A stretch of 64,000 bases of DNA from positions 85,675 through 149,674 of the forward strand of contig CASDTX010000018.1 in NCBI GenBank assembly GCA_949283695.1. The letters are read 5' to 3'. Of the stretch, positions 9,501 to 17,717 are shown piece after piece. The position numbers were made by a program, and so were the translations under genes. The DNA is from an uncultured Eubacteriales bacterium. Its GTDB lineage: Bacteria > Bacillota > Clostridia > Lachnospirales > Lachnospiraceae. Position 1 is the first letter of the stretch; each line of letters starts with the position of its first letter. The notes beneath the pieces were generated by a model that did no database searches, was not told the DNA's origin, and saw only the letters and a list, made by a program, of their open reading frames with translations.

Positions 9501-10041
9501 GGATGAAGAGACCGGGAGAGCGAAAGTACGGGACGGGGCGAAAGAGATCATCGGCGGCATGATCACGGACCTGACCGTGAAGCATACCAAGACGAATCAG
9601 ACGATGGCGTTTCTCACAGTGGAGGATCTGGCCGGAACCGTAGAAGTTGTAGTATTCCCCAGGGACTACGAGAATAACAGACAACAGCTGGAAGTGGACA
9701 ATAAGGTCTTTATCCGGGGCCGTGTCTCAGAAGAGGATGAGAAAGCCAGCAAGCTGATCTGCGAGAAAGTGATCCCCTTCGAACGAATGAAAAAGGAGCT
9801 GTGGATCCAGTTCCCGGACAAAGCAGCCTATCTGGATGAAGAGCAGATCGTCTACGGATATCTGGCAGATTCAGAGGGGGAGGATGAGGTTGTGATCTAC
9901 TGCGCGAAAGAGCGGGCGGTCAAACGGCTCCCCAGAAATCGCAATATCAGGATCAATCCGCAGGTTTTGAGCCGGCTTATGAACCATTTTGGGGAAAGCA
10001 GGGTAAAAGTGGTTGAAAAAGCTATTGAAAACCACTTCTAA
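6568..10041 (+). CDS. dnaE: DNA polymerase III alpha subunit
   Basis: 1157 residues, the usual length of DnaE. The order is PHP domain (HLHVHTEYSLLDG at the N-terminus), polymerase palm with GRGSAAGS and the metal-binding aspartates of PDIDVDF, the HAAGVVI stretch, a helix-hairpin-helix region, and a C-terminal OB fold (from about KEIIGGMITDL to VFPRDY). It is the replicative polymerase of the DnaE type; Clostridia also carry PolC, which is not in this window. ATG 6568 is preceded by GGAGGTGA. A REP-like palindrome is just upstream. pfkA follows 89 bases downstream, and the pair dnaE-pfkA is common in Lachnospiraceae and relatives. Confidence 0.97.
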   Translation: MSFVHLHVHTEYSLLDGSNKIKEYVSRVKELGMDSAAITDHGVMYGVIDFYREARRQGINPILGCEVYVAPHSRFDREVTGGDDRYYHLVLLAENNEGYANLMKIVSKGFVEGYYYKPRVDKELLRQYHTGLIALSACLAGEVQRYIVKGLYDEAKKTALEYQEIFGEGNYFLELQDHGIPDQALVNQQLLKMSRETGIGLVATNDVHYTYAEDAKPHDILLCIQTGKKLTDENRMRYEGGQYYVKSPEEMEKIFPYALEALDNTQRIADRCHVEIEFGVTKLPKYDVPGGMTSWEYLQKLCYEGLERRYGNPTQELKDRLAYELDTIQNMGYVDYFLIVWDFIKYAKDHGIAVGPGRGSAAGSIVSYCLGITTIDPIRYQLLFERFLNPERVSMPDIDVDFCFERRQEVIDYVVRKYGKDRVVQIVTFGTLAARGVIRDVGRVMDLPYAFVDSIAKMIPQELNITIDKALKENSELRRTYESDAQVKNLIDMAKRLEGLPRHSSMHAAGVVISQKSVDEYVPLSRAADGTITTQFTMTTLEELGLLKMDFLGLRTLTVIQNAVNMARKKDPSIQMEQLDYNDQAVMDYIGTGKTDGIFQLESAGMKSFMKELKPHSLEDIIAGISLYRPGPMDFIPQYIKGKNDAASVTYDCPQLKPILEPTYGCIVYQEQVMQIVRDLGGYTLGRSDLLRRAMSKKKGDVMRKERQIFVYGDEATNVAGCVKNGIDEKTANKIYDEMIDFAKYAFNKSHAAAYAVVAYQTAWLKYYYPVEFMAALMTSVIENPPKVAEYIYACRQMDIQILPPDINKGEADFSVDGRNIRYGLAAIKSIGRPVVQAVIEERKAYGPFKNLEDFITRLSAKDVLNKRAIENLIKAGALDTLGGTRKQFMTVYVQIVDHVNQEKKYSMSGQMSLFDLVAEDQKEQFQIRMPDVGEYAKENLLAFEKEVLGIYISGHPLEQYEEKWRKTISATTLDFQPDEETGRAKVRDGAKEIIGGMITDLTVKHTKTNQTMAFLTVEDLAGTVEVVVFPRDYENNRQQLEVDNKVFIRGRVSEEDEKASKLICEKVIPFERMKKELWIQFPDKAAYLDEEQIVYGYLADSEGEDEVVIYCAKERAVKRLPRNRNIRINPQVLSRLMNHFGESRVKVVEKAIENHF

Positions 10042-10130
10042 ATAGGGTAGAATAATTTCGAAATTGTGAAAAAATTTTCAATTTCTGGGTTTGGCAGTTA
10101 TCTTAGTTTTATGGAAAGGTGGAGAAAATC

Positions 10131-11150
10131 ATGGCAGAAAACAATGTAATGGACAAGGAAAAGTACCTGGAAGAGATTGAAGACAGTATCCGTACAATCG
10201 GCGTGCTGACCAGCGGCGGCGATGCGCCGGGTATGAACGCGGCAATCCGTGCAGTCGTAAGAAGAGCTCTTTCCAAAGGGCTGAAAGTTCGGGGAATCCG
10301 CAGAGGATACCATGGACTGCTGAAGGAAGAGATCATCGACCTGTCAGCGCGTGACGTATCAGATACGATTCAGCGCGGAGGTACCATCCTTCAGACCGCA
10401 CGCTGTAAGTCCATGCGTACGGAAGAAGGACAGCAGAAAGCAGCGGCAATCTGTAAGAAATACGGTATCGACGGACTGGTAGTAATCGGCGGTGACGGTT
10501 CCTTTGCAGGTGCGCAGAAGCTGGCGAATCTCGGAGTGAATACGATTGGTGTGCCGGGAACGATTGACCTGGACATTGCATGTACAGATTATACGATCGG
10601 TTTCGATACAGCAGTAAATACTGCAATGGAAGCGATCGATAAAGTGCGTGATACATCCACATCTCATGAGCGCTGCAGTATCATCGAAGTTATGGGACGT
10701 GACGCAGGTTATCTGGCTCTCTGGTGCGGAATTGCCAACGGCGCAGAGCGCATTCTGATGCCGGAGGAGCATGACTTTGACGAGCAGGCGCTGGTTCAGG
10801 ATATTATGGCAAATAAAAAGCGCGGCAAGAAGAACTATATTATCATTAATGCAGAAGGTATCGGAGACTCCATCAATATGGCTAAGAGAATTGAGGAAGC
10901 GACCGGAATCGAGACCCGCGCGACAATCCTGGGACACATGCAGCGCGGCGGAAGCCCCACATGTAAGGACAGAGTGTATGCATCCATCATGGGCGCTATG
11001 GCTGTGGATCTGCTCTGCCAGGGCAAGACGAACCGCGTGGTAGGATATAAAGACGGAAGATATGTAGATTACGATATCGAAGAAGCACTTGCGATGAAGA
11101 AGACCATCTCAGATTATCAGTATAATATCGCGAAATCACTGGCAATCTAA
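10131..11150 (+). CDS. pfkA: ATP-dependent 6-phosphofructokinase
   Basis: 339 residues from ATG 10131, with AAAGGTGGAG just upstream; the GTG at 10119 falls in that ribosome binding site. It phosphorylates fructose 6-phosphate in glycolysis. The ATP-binding signatures LTSGGDAPGMNA and VIGGDGS are present; the glycine in GGDGS rather than aspartate points to ATP, not pyrophosphate. The catalytic loop reads GTIDLDI where most relatives have GTIDNDI: both aspartates are kept but the middle asparagine is leucine. The substrate stretches MGRDAGYLA and LGHMQRGGSP are intact, so the enzyme is probably active. Confidence 0.95.
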   Translation: MAENNVMDKEKYLEEIEDSIRTIGVLTSGGDAPGMNAAIRAVVRRALSKGLKVRGIRRGYHGLLKEEIIDLSARDVSDTIQRGGTILQTARCKSMRTEEGQQKAAAICKKYGIDGLVVIGGDGSFAGAQKLANLGVNTIGVPGTIDLDIACTDYTIGFDTAVNTAMEAIDKVRDTSTSHERCSIIEVMGRDAGYLALWCGIANGAERILMPEEHDFDEQALVQDIMANKKRGKKNYIIINAEGIGDSINMAKRIEEATGIETRATILGHMQRGGSPTCKDRVYASIMGAMAVDLLCQGKTNRVVGYKDGRYVDYDIEEALAMKKTISDYQYNIAKSLAI

Positions 11151-11211
11151 GACAGGCCGGACACAGGCAGAATATGAGGGAAACTTCAGCCAGGGCAGGA
11201 GAGATCAGAGC

Positions 11212-12039
11212 GTGAATATGGAAAACAGGAAGACAGCGCCGGTGGGCGTGTTCGATTCCGGAGTCGGAGGGCTGACTGTGGCGAGAGAGATCGCCCGTCA
11301 GCTTCCCAATGAAAACATCATATATTTTGGAGACACAGCCCGTGTTCCGTACGGAAGTAAATCCCAGAACACGATTATTCGTTTCTCAGAGCAGATTATC
11401 CGCTTCCTGAAGACAAAGCAGGTGAAAGCGATTGTCATTGCGTGCAATACAGCCAGCGCACTGGCGCTGGACGCGGTGAAGGATGAGTTTGATCTGCCTG
11501 TCATAGGCGTTGTCGTTCCGGGGGCCAGGGCAGCTGTGGAAGCTACGAAGAACCGTAAGGTCGGCGTGGTCGGGACGGACGCAACCGTACAGAGCGGCAT
11601 GTACACGAAGATTATTCAGGGCATGGCGCCGGATGTCACAGTGATTGAGAAGGCGTGCCCGCTCTTTGTCCCTCTTGTGGAAGAAGGATTTAAGGAGCAT
11701 GTAGTGACACAGGAGATTATTGAGTATTATCTGGAGTCCATGCGGAATACAGACATTGACGCCATGATTCTGGGCTGTACCCATTATCCGCTGCTGCGGT
11801 CTAAGATCCGCGCCTATATGGGCGAGAAGATTCAGATTGTCAATCCTGCGTACGAGACGGCCATGGATCTGAAGCGGCTTCTGCACGATCAGGATATGGA
11901 AAATGACGGGGCCAATCCGCAGCACAGCAGGTATTCCTTCTATGTCAGCGACGCCGCGGAGAAGTTCCGCAGCTTCGCGAACACTGTAATGCCCTTTGAC
12001 GTACCTACAACGAATGTGGTCAATATTGAGGAATATTAA
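11212..12039 (+). CDS. murI: Glutamate racemase
   Basis: 275 residues. It makes D-glutamate for peptidoglycan. The N-terminal PVGVFDSGVGGLTV, both catalytic cysteines (ACNTAS and GCTHYP) and YFGDTARVPYG are all present. The start is GTG 11212 with AGGAG ten bases upstream; an ATG two codons later has less favourable spacing. It follows pfkA by 61 bases and may be co-transcribed. Confidence 0.95.
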   Translation: MNMENRKTAPVGVFDSGVGGLTVAREIARQLPNENIIYFGDTARVPYGSKSQNTIIRFSEQIIRFLKTKQVKAIVIACNTASALALDAVKDEFDLPVIGVVVPGARAAVEATKNRKVGVVGTDATVQSGMYTKIIQGMAPDVTVIEKACPLFVPLVEEGFKEHVVTQEIIEYYLESMRNTDIDAMILGCTHYPLLRSKIRAYMGEKIQIVNPAYETAMDLKRLLHDQDMENDGANPQHSRYSFYVSDAAEKFRSFANTVMPFDVPTTNVVNIEEY

Positions 12040-12042
12040 TTT

Positions 12043-12068
12043 ACAGTGCCGGTGTAAACCGGCACTGT
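12043..12068 (+). terminator. Hairpin after murI
   Basis: ACAGTGCCGGT, loop GTAA, ACCGGCACTGT. The 11-bp stem is not followed by a T run, so it may be a weak terminator or a processing/stability hairpin. Confidence 0.5.
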
Positions 12069-12142
12069 CATCTATGATTCGGGAGAGCAGGATCGGATGC
12101 CTGCTCTTCTGAATGTCTGAAAACAGAAAGCGGGGTGTAGAG

Positions 12143-12619
12143 ATGACAAAAGACGTTTTAGTCAGCATTTCCGGGAAACATATCGATATCATGGACGACC
12201 CCGCACAGGGGTATGAGACCGGTGACGACGCGATTGAAGTGGTGACGCCGGCCAGCTATTACTGCCGGAACGGAAAGCACTATATTCTTTATGACGAAGT
12301 GCTGGAAGGGATGGCGGGGACCATCAAGAATAAGATCAAGATCACCGGTACAGACAGTCTGGAGATCATGAAAAGCGGCGTGTCCAGCTCCCATATGGTC
12401 TTTGAGAAGAATAAGAAAAATCTCACCTACTACCGAACACCTTACGGTCAGATGCTGGTGGGAGTGAATACGCGGAAGATGGAGATCAATGTAGACGAAG
12501 ATCAGATAGATGTACAGGTGGATTATGAATTGGACGTCAACCATGAACCACTTGCTGACTGCAAGATCAAAATGAATATCATGTCCAAAGAAAGCGGCGG
12601 TTTCTCCGTCCTGAGCTGA
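12143..12619 (+). CDS. DUF1934 (YwiB-like) beta-barrel protein
   Basis: 158 residues from ATG 12143. The stretches KHYILYDEVLEG, IKNKIKITG, TPYGQMLVGVNTRKM and DVQVDYELDVN match the DUF1934 family, small calycin-like barrels related to B. subtilis YwiB. The function of the family is unknown. It is followed by a hairpin shared with a convergent gene. An upstream ATG at 12113 would add ten residues, but lacks a clear ribosome binding site. Confidence 0.8.
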   Translation: MTKDVLVSISGKHIDIMDDPAQGYETGDDAIEVVTPASYYCRNGKHYILYDEVLEGMAGTIKNKIKITGTDSLEIMKSGVSSSHMVFEKNKKNLTYYRTPYGQMLVGVNTRKMEINVDEDQIDVQVDYELDVNHEPLADCKIKMNIMSKESGGFSVLS

Positions 12620-12627
12620 GGATAATA

Positions 12628-12657
12628 CAGGAGCCTGCCGATTTCGGCAGGCTCCTG
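12628..12657. terminator. Hairpin between convergent genes
   Basis: A 14-bp perfect stem (CAGGAGCCTGCCGA and its complement) with a two-base central gap, between the DUF1934 gene and a convergent membrane-protein gene. No T run follows. Confidence 0.6.
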
Positions 12658-12695
12658 TGCCTGACAGATCTGAGTGCATCAGTCTGTAACGTTCT

Positions 12696-13139
12696 TTATT
12701 GATCCTTTTTGCCAAAGAATCTTCTTTTCTTCTTTACCGGCTGTTCGATGGAACCGCCCCGGACGCTCTTGATCCCGGTTATGTAGAGCCCGCTGACGAC
12801 TGCTTTCACTTCCTTCTTTACGGGAAGTACCTCGAATACTTTGTTCTCGCACATCAGTGTCATGATCCTGGGGCCGACCTTCGCTTTTACGACCGGTACC
12901 TTTGTCCGTCTTAAATATTTGGGCGTGTTTTCAATCACTGCCGCGGGCAGTCCGGACTCTTTTAGTTTCATCTTCTTCTTGTCAATGATAAGCATACTGA
13001 CGGTCTGGGCTGCCGCTTCCATCTGCTCCTGCTGCTCAGCCTGTTTCTTTTCGGCTCTTTTGCCAAAGAAATACAGCCCCACACACAGCCCGATCAGTAC
13101 CACAATAATGACGATCATCACAATGCCAGTTGTATTCAC
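12696..13139 (-). CDS. Membrane-anchored protein of unknown function
   Basis: 147 residues: one N-terminal membrane helix (about residues 6-26, IVMIVIIVVLIGLCVGLYFF), a charged coiled-coil-like stretch rich in K, E and Q (27-45), then a soluble domain of about 80 residues with alternating strands and a very basic tail (VKKKRRFFGKKDQ). I do not recognise the family. The start is GTG 13139, with AGGAGG nine bases upstream, giving MNTTGIV. The helix is followed by positive residues, so the domain should face the cytoplasm. Confidence 0.75.
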   Translation of the reverse strand: MNTTGIVMIVIIVVLIGLCVGLYFFGKRAEKKQAEQQEQMEAAAQTVSMLIIDKKKMKLKESGLPAAVIENTPKYLRRTKVPVVKAKVGPRIMTLMCENKVFEVLPVKKEVKAVVSGLYITGIKSVRGGSIEQPVKKKRRFFGKKDQ

Positions 13140-13249
13140 AACAAAATCCTCCTAGATATTAGATTTTCGCATTTCCGCATTTAGTATTGTAACATTGTTT
13201 TCAGACATGTGCAAGCGTTAGCGTCAGAGCTGATACCACAAGTTTGGGT

Positions 13250-13278
13250 TTGCTTTTCACAGACAGAACAGGTATACT
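13250..13278 (+). promoter_or_regulatory. Promoter for cardiolipin synthase
   Basis: TTGCTT at 13250-13255, 17-base spacer, TATACT at 13273-13278, about 70 bases before the start codon. Confidence 0.55.
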
Positions 13279-13345
13279 GATATCGTAGCATTTTAACGGA
13301 GGCGGTGGCAGAACCAGGGCGCGCTGTTAAAAAGGAGTTTTATTT

Positions 13346-14821
13346 ATGGCAGAAATGATTTGGAACGGAGCGGTGGCAGTCTATGATTTTATTATGGACA
13401 ATATTGTCATCATCAACACCCTTCTTGCACTGATTATCGTGTTCTTTGAGAGAAGGTCTCCGCAGGCGGTATGGACATGGCTTCTTCTGCTGTATTTTAT
13501 ACCGGGCCTGGGCTTCCTTCTGTATCTGGTGATCGGGCAGGATTTCCACAAGAGCAGGATGTTTAAGGCCAAGGAGATCGAGGGGGAACTGAAATACGCG
13601 GTCCGGAGACAGGAGGAGACCATCTATCACAAGCGTCTCAGAATGGCGAATCCGGAGATGGACAGATTCAAAGATCTGATTCTCTATAATCTGGAAGCCG
13701 GAGAAGCGGTGCTGACGGATAATAATGATATCCGGATCTATACAGACGGCAAGGCGAAGTTCCGCGCACTGATCGAGGAGATGAAGCACGCCAGGAAATA
13801 CATTCATCTGCAGTATTATATTATTCGCAATGATGAGCTGTGGCAGGAGATCGAGAAAGTTCTGATCGAAAAAGCCCGCGAGGGAGTAGAGGTCCGGGTG
13901 CTTTTTGACAGTATGGGCTGCAGAACCATGAAGAATAAAGACTGGGAACGCCTGGAAAAGGAAGGAATCCAGGTGGCTGAGTTCTTCCCGGCGCTTCTGG
14001 GGCAGCTTCAGCTGCGTGTGAACTACCGGAATCACCGGAAGATCGTAGTGATCGACGGACGGATCGGATTCGTGGGCGGCTTTAATGTAGGAAGAGAATA
14101 TCTGGGACGGGACAAGAAGTTCGGATACTGGAGGGATACCCATCTGTGCATCGAGGGCGCGGCTGTGACCTCTCTGGCGGTACGGTTTGTTCTGGACTGG
14201 AACTATGCGGCCAAGGAGAATCTGTTCCTGGAGGATCGGTTGTTTGAGATCCCGACCTATCTGCGGGGCGGCAGAGATCCGGTGCAGATCATATCCAGCG
14301 GCCCGGACTCGCAGACGAAGACCATTCACGATAACTATCTGCGTTTGATCCACAGTGCCAAGGATCATGTATATATTCAGACGCCGTACTTCATACCGGA
14401 TGAATCTATTCTGGATGCACTGAAGATTGCCAGCCGGTCCGGCATTGATGTGAGGATAATGGTGCCATGCAAACCGGACCATCCGTTTGTCTACTGGGCA
14501 ACCTACTCCTACATAGGAGATATGGTTGCGGCCGGGGCGAAGTGTTATGTATACAATAACGGGTTCCTGCATGCGAAGACGCTGAGCGTGGACGGCATGG
14601 TGGCCTGCGTGGGAACCGCCAACATGGATATCCGCAGTTTCGGATTGAATTTCGAAGTAAACGCAGTTATTTACAGTGAGCGGACCGTGCAGCGCCTGGA
14701 GCGGGCATTTCAGAATGACATGATGCAGTGTACACATGTGACCAGAAAGGTTTATGATGATCGGGGACTGATCGTAAAAGGCAAAGAACAGTTCTCGAGA
14801 CTTCTGTCGCCGCTTCTGTAA
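13346..14821 (+). CDS. cls: Cardiolipin synthase
   Basis: 491 residues. Two N-terminal membrane helices (residues about 17-33 and 42-62) precede two phospholipase D domains. The HKD signatures are NHRKIVVIDG with GGFN and, in the second half, HAKTLSVDG with GTANMDIRSFGLNFE. This is the bacterial enzyme that joins two phosphatidylglycerols to make cardiolipin at the membrane. The ATG at 13346 has AAAAAGGAG upstream. It is followed 45 bases later by the trigger-factor-like lipoprotein gene. Confidence 0.94.
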   Translation: MAEMIWNGAVAVYDFIMDNIVIINTLLALIIVFFERRSPQAVWTWLLLLYFIPGLGFLLYLVIGQDFHKSRMFKAKEIEGELKYAVRRQEETIYHKRLRMANPEMDRFKDLILYNLEAGEAVLTDNNDIRIYTDGKAKFRALIEEMKHARKYIHLQYYIIRNDELWQEIEKVLIEKAREGVEVRVLFDSMGCRTMKNKDWERLEKEGIQVAEFFPALLGQLQLRVNYRNHRKIVVIDGRIGFVGGFNVGREYLGRDKKFGYWRDTHLCIEGAAVTSLAVRFVLDWNYAAKENLFLEDRLFEIPTYLRGGRDPVQIISSGPDSQTKTIHDNYLRLIHSAKDHVYIQTPYFIPDESILDALKIASRSGIDVRIMVPCKPDHPFVYWATYSYIGDMVAAGAKCYVYNNGFLHAKTLSVDGMVACVGTANMDIRSFGLNFEVNAVIYSERTVQRLERAFQNDMMQCTHVTRKVYDDRGLIVKGKEQFSRLLSPLL

Positions 14822-14865
14822 CGGCCGGTAGAGAACAAAGAAACAGGGAGAAAGAGGAGACAACG

Positions 14866-15921
14866 ATGAAGAAGCAGACAGCGGCAGTTCTGGCGGCATT
14901 GGTGATGGGATCCCTTGTGGGATGCAGCTCAGAACTGTCTAATGAATATGTGACAGTGAAACAGTATAAAGGGCTGGAGGTACCCCAGGTATCTGTGACG
15001 GAAGTGACGGACGACCAGGTGGAACAGGTGATTCAGTCCTATCTGGAGGCAGATGCCGTGAAGACGTCGATCACAGACCGGGCGGCGCAGGACGGCGATT
15101 GGGTGAACCTGGATTACACGGGGACTCTGGATGGTGTGGCGTTTGACGGAGGAACGGCCCAGGATCAGGAGATTCAGCTGGGGCAGGCAGGTTTCATCCA
15201 GGCAAGCGGAGACTATCAAGGCTTCGAAGAACAGATTGAAGGACACCGGGCAGGAGAGGAGTTCGATATTACGGTGCAGTTCCCGGAGGATTACTATCCG
15301 GATATGGCCGGGAAGGTGGCGGATTTCCACATCGCGCTGAATGATATCTTCGAGAAAGAGATCCCGGAGCTGACGGACGAGTGGGTGAAGGAGAACAGTG
15401 AGACAGCGGAAACTGCCGATGAATACCGGGCAGAGATCCGCAGTCAGTATGAGGAGCAGGCAGAGGCGTCTTACCGGTCCCAGCTGGAGAGTTATGTGCA
15501 GTCAGCGCTTCTGGATCAGATCGAGGTTAAGAAGTATCCGGAAGATACGGTTGCCAGCGAGAAAGAGCGGCTCACTGCGTATTATGAACAGATCGCGGGC
15601 CTGTATGGCATGGAACTCAAAGAATACATCGAGACTCAGCTTCAGATGACAGAGGACGACTTCGATCAGCAGGCGGAGGAAGCGGTGCAGCAGACGGTGG
15701 CCCTGGACGAAGCCTTCGGGCTGATCGCCGAGAAGCAGGGGCTGGAACCGTCTGAGGAAGAGTATGAAGAGAAGATCGCAGAATACGCAGAACAAGCCGG
15801 AGCGGAAGACGTGGAGGAGTATAAGGAGCAGGTCGGAGAGGACGTGCTTAGGAAAGCGATCCTGCGGGAAATTATAACCGATTACCTGGCCGATGAATGT
15901 GTCCAGGTAGAAGAACAATAA
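14866..15921 (+). CDS. Trigger-factor-like peptidyl-prolyl isomerase lipoprotein
   Basis: 351 residues. The N-terminus is a lipoprotein signal (MKKQTAAVLAALVMGSLVGC, lipid on C20). Residues about 75-165 form an FKBP-type isomerase domain (DYTGTLDGVAFDGG, LGQAGFI, GFEEQIEGHRAGEEF, TVQFPEDY). The rest is a helical, very acidic region like the C-terminal chaperone arm of trigger factor. The ribosome-binding N-domain is absent, so this looks like a trigger factor relocated to the outer face of the membrane, perhaps acting as a foldase similar in role to PrsA. Function is inferred from domains. ATG 14866 has AGAAAGAGGAG upstream. Confidence 0.85.
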   Translation: MKKQTAAVLAALVMGSLVGCSSELSNEYVTVKQYKGLEVPQVSVTEVTDDQVEQVIQSYLEADAVKTSITDRAAQDGDWVNLDYTGTLDGVAFDGGTAQDQEIQLGQAGFIQASGDYQGFEEQIEGHRAGEEFDITVQFPEDYYPDMAGKVADFHIALNDIFEKEIPELTDEWVKENSETAETADEYRAEIRSQYEEQAEASYRSQLESYVQSALLDQIEVKKYPEDTVASEKERLTAYYEQIAGLYGMELKEYIETQLQMTEDDFDQQAEEAVQQTVALDEAFGLIAEKQGLEPSEEEYEEKIAEYAEQAGAEDVEEYKEQVGEDVLRKAILREIITDYLADECVQVEEQ

Positions 15922-15944
15922 TTCACAGATAAGGAGGAAAGATC

Positions 15945-16817
15945 ATGAAACTGGAGAATGAGAGACTTTGTGTGGAGATCGCGGAGCTGGGGGCAGAAGT
16001 GACGCGGATCTATGACAAGAAGCAGAAGGCAGAACTGCTGTGGGAGGGGGATCCGGCCTATTGGAAACGGCATTCACCGGTTCTCTTTCCGAATGTGGGG
16101 AAGACCTACCACAATACGGTGCGGATCAACGGGACGCAGTATCCGACAGCGCAGCATGGATTTGCCAGAGACAGCGTGTTCAAATGTACCTGCCAAAAGG
16201 AACAGATGGCTTCGTTCCTCCTGGTTTCTAACGAAGAGACGAAGGAAGTCTATCCCTTTGACTTCGAGCTGGTGATTACTTACAGGCTGGAAGGGCCGGC
16301 GCTTCAGGTCGCATGGGAGGTCCGCAATACAGGCAACGAGACGATGTATTTCACCATCGGAGGACATCCGGCGTTCCGCTTCGCAGAGGCAGAAGAGCGG
16401 AAGAGTGATTATATCCTGAAGTTCCCGGGCAAGGAATCTTTGAACTATATCCTGATCAATCAGGCGGAAGAAACCGTAGACACAGAGCATGTTTACACGC
16501 TGGCGCTTGAGGATGGCTGCTGTGCGGTGACTGAGGAGATGTTTGCGAATGATGCGCTCATCTTCGACGGGGGACAGTTTGACGAGGTATGGCTGTGCCG
16601 CAGGGACGGAACCCCCTATGTGGGAATGAAGTGCGCGGGGTTCCCGAACTTCGGGATCTGGTCCGTGAAGAACGCGCCCTTTGTCTGCCTGGAACCGTGG
16701 ATGGGCCGGTGTGATAATATCGGATTTCATAAAGAAATCTCCGAGAAGCCGGATATCAATCAGGCGGCTCCCGGAGAACGGTTTGAAAAGAGTTATACAA
16801 TTCTTGCAGGAAACTGA
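15945..16817 (+). CDS. Aldose 1-epimerase family protein (LacX-like)
   Basis: 290 residues. The ENERLCVEIAELGAEVTRIYDK start, SPVLFPNVGKTYHNT, QHGFARDSVF and the GGHPAFRF motif with its histidine are typical of GalM-fold mutarotase-like proteins, closest to the LacX type. It probably interconverts sugar anomers. ATG 15945 has AAGGAGGAAAG upstream, 23 bases after the lipoprotein gene, so the two could be one transcript, although no functional link is obvious. Confidence 0.88.
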   Translation: MKLENERLCVEIAELGAEVTRIYDKKQKAELLWEGDPAYWKRHSPVLFPNVGKTYHNTVRINGTQYPTAQHGFARDSVFKCTCQKEQMASFLLVSNEETKEVYPFDFELVITYRLEGPALQVAWEVRNTGNETMYFTIGGHPAFRFAEAEERKSDYILKFPGKESLNYILINQAEETVDTEHVYTLALEDGCCAVTEEMFANDALIFDGGQFDEVWLCRRDGTPYVGMKCAGFPNFGIWSVKNAPFVCLEPWMGRCDNIGFHKEISEKPDINQAAPGERFEKSYTILAGN

Positions 16818-16840
16818 TTCGTCCTTCAGGAGAATCTGTT

Positions 16841-17452
16841 TCAGGCCATAAGGAAATTCAGCGAGCCGGGCGGATTATCTGTCCCTTTTTCCAGAAGGGA
16901 GATCAGCCCGGCGATTGTGTTTTCTATCTCTTCTTTCGAAGAAGGGATCAAAGTGTTATCCATTTTTACAGTGAGTACAATCAAAACGATTTCGGCCAGA
17001 GCCTCAGGATTGTCGAAAGAGATCTCTCCGTTGGCAATCCCCTGCCGTATGATCTCAGCGAGCACAGGCTTCAGCTCTGTAATCAGGTGGTTGAGGTATT
17101 TCTGATGAAGGAAGGACTCTTCCTGGGCACCCATGCCCTTCCCTTCCTGAAACCTTACATATTCGGAAGAAGAGTTCCGGCAGGCCTGAAAGATCATGGC
17201 CATCCGTGTAAACGGCGGGATGTCGGTCTGCGTGGAAAGTTTCTTCGCGGTGGTGAGCGGCTGCTCATAATTGCGCTCTACCAGCGCGTCAAGGATTGCG
17301 TCCTTGGACGGAAAATAATAATAGATGCTCCCTTTGCCGATGCCGGCGGTCTGCGCGATTTCGCTGACGGAGATAGTCTGGAGCTTCTGGCTCTCCAGAA
17401 GCTTCTGGAGGGAGTCAAGGATGAGATCGTATTTCTGTGATTGTGCTGCCAT
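16841..17452 (-). CDS. TetR-family transcriptional regulator
   Basis: 203 residues. The N-terminal helix-turn-helix is clear: ISVSEIAQTAGIGKGSIYYYFPSKDAILDALV at about 29-60. The remaining helical domain should bind a ligand that is not predictable. It is transcribed away from the SCP2-hydrolase-condensation-ACP-ligase cluster, and the shared intergenic region has three operator-like repeats overlapping the cluster promoter. It is therefore most likely the local repressor, sensing a lipid or acyl compound; that is inference. The gene converges with the epimerase gene, leaving 23 bases between the two stop codons. Confidence 0.92.
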   Translation of the reverse strand: MAAQSQKYDLILDSLQKLLESQKLQTISVSEIAQTAGIGKGSIYYYFPSKDAILDALVERNYEQPLTTAKKLSTQTDIPPFTRMAMIFQACRNSSSEYVRFQEGKGMGAQEESFLHQKYLNHLITELKPVLAEIIRQGIANGEISFDNPEALAEIVLIVLTVKMDNTLIPSSKEEIENTIAGLISLLEKGTDNPPGSLNFLMA

Positions 17453-17625
17453 ACTTAATGCCTCTCTATTGCAAAAACTTCAGGATCAGTTACACGCCGG
17501 CCTCAGCCGGCATATTTGCTGTGCTATTTTACACCTCAGTATAGCATATCAAAATGAAAAGAGCCACTGATCAAATCGCACAAAAAATAAGAAAAATTTT
17601 GCTTTCATTTTGATGATGCTGTAAG

Positions 17626-17702
17626 TTGACCGCCAGTCGAAAAGGTGATAATCTAACAGAAGAATAAATGTGACCGCTGGTCGAAAACGACCGAAGCGGT
17701 CG
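17626..17702. promoter_or_regulatory. Promoter with three TetR-type operator repeats
   Basis: Three related inverted repeats each followed by GAAAA: GACCGCCAGTC at 17628-17638, GACCGCTGGTC at 17672-17682, and CGACCGAAGCGGTCG at 17688-17702. The first overlaps a TTGACC -35 element (17626-17631) with GATAAT at 17647-17652 or TAATCT at 17649. The third ends eight bases before the Shine-Dalgarno of the SCP2 gene. Repeated operators in this position suggest tight repression by the divergent TetR protein. Confidence 0.75.
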
Positions 17703-17717
17703 AAAAAGGAGGACAAC

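Noticed and set aside
13340-14899. 519-codon open frame on the minus strand opposite cardiolipin synthase
   Set aside because: Length is striking, but the plus-strand gene has both HKD motifs and the antisense product is rich in H, R and Q without domains.
17670-17717. Upstream start for the SCP2 gene
   Set aside because: It would put the operator repeats and the Shine-Dalgarno inside the coding sequence; ATG 17718 is clearly better.
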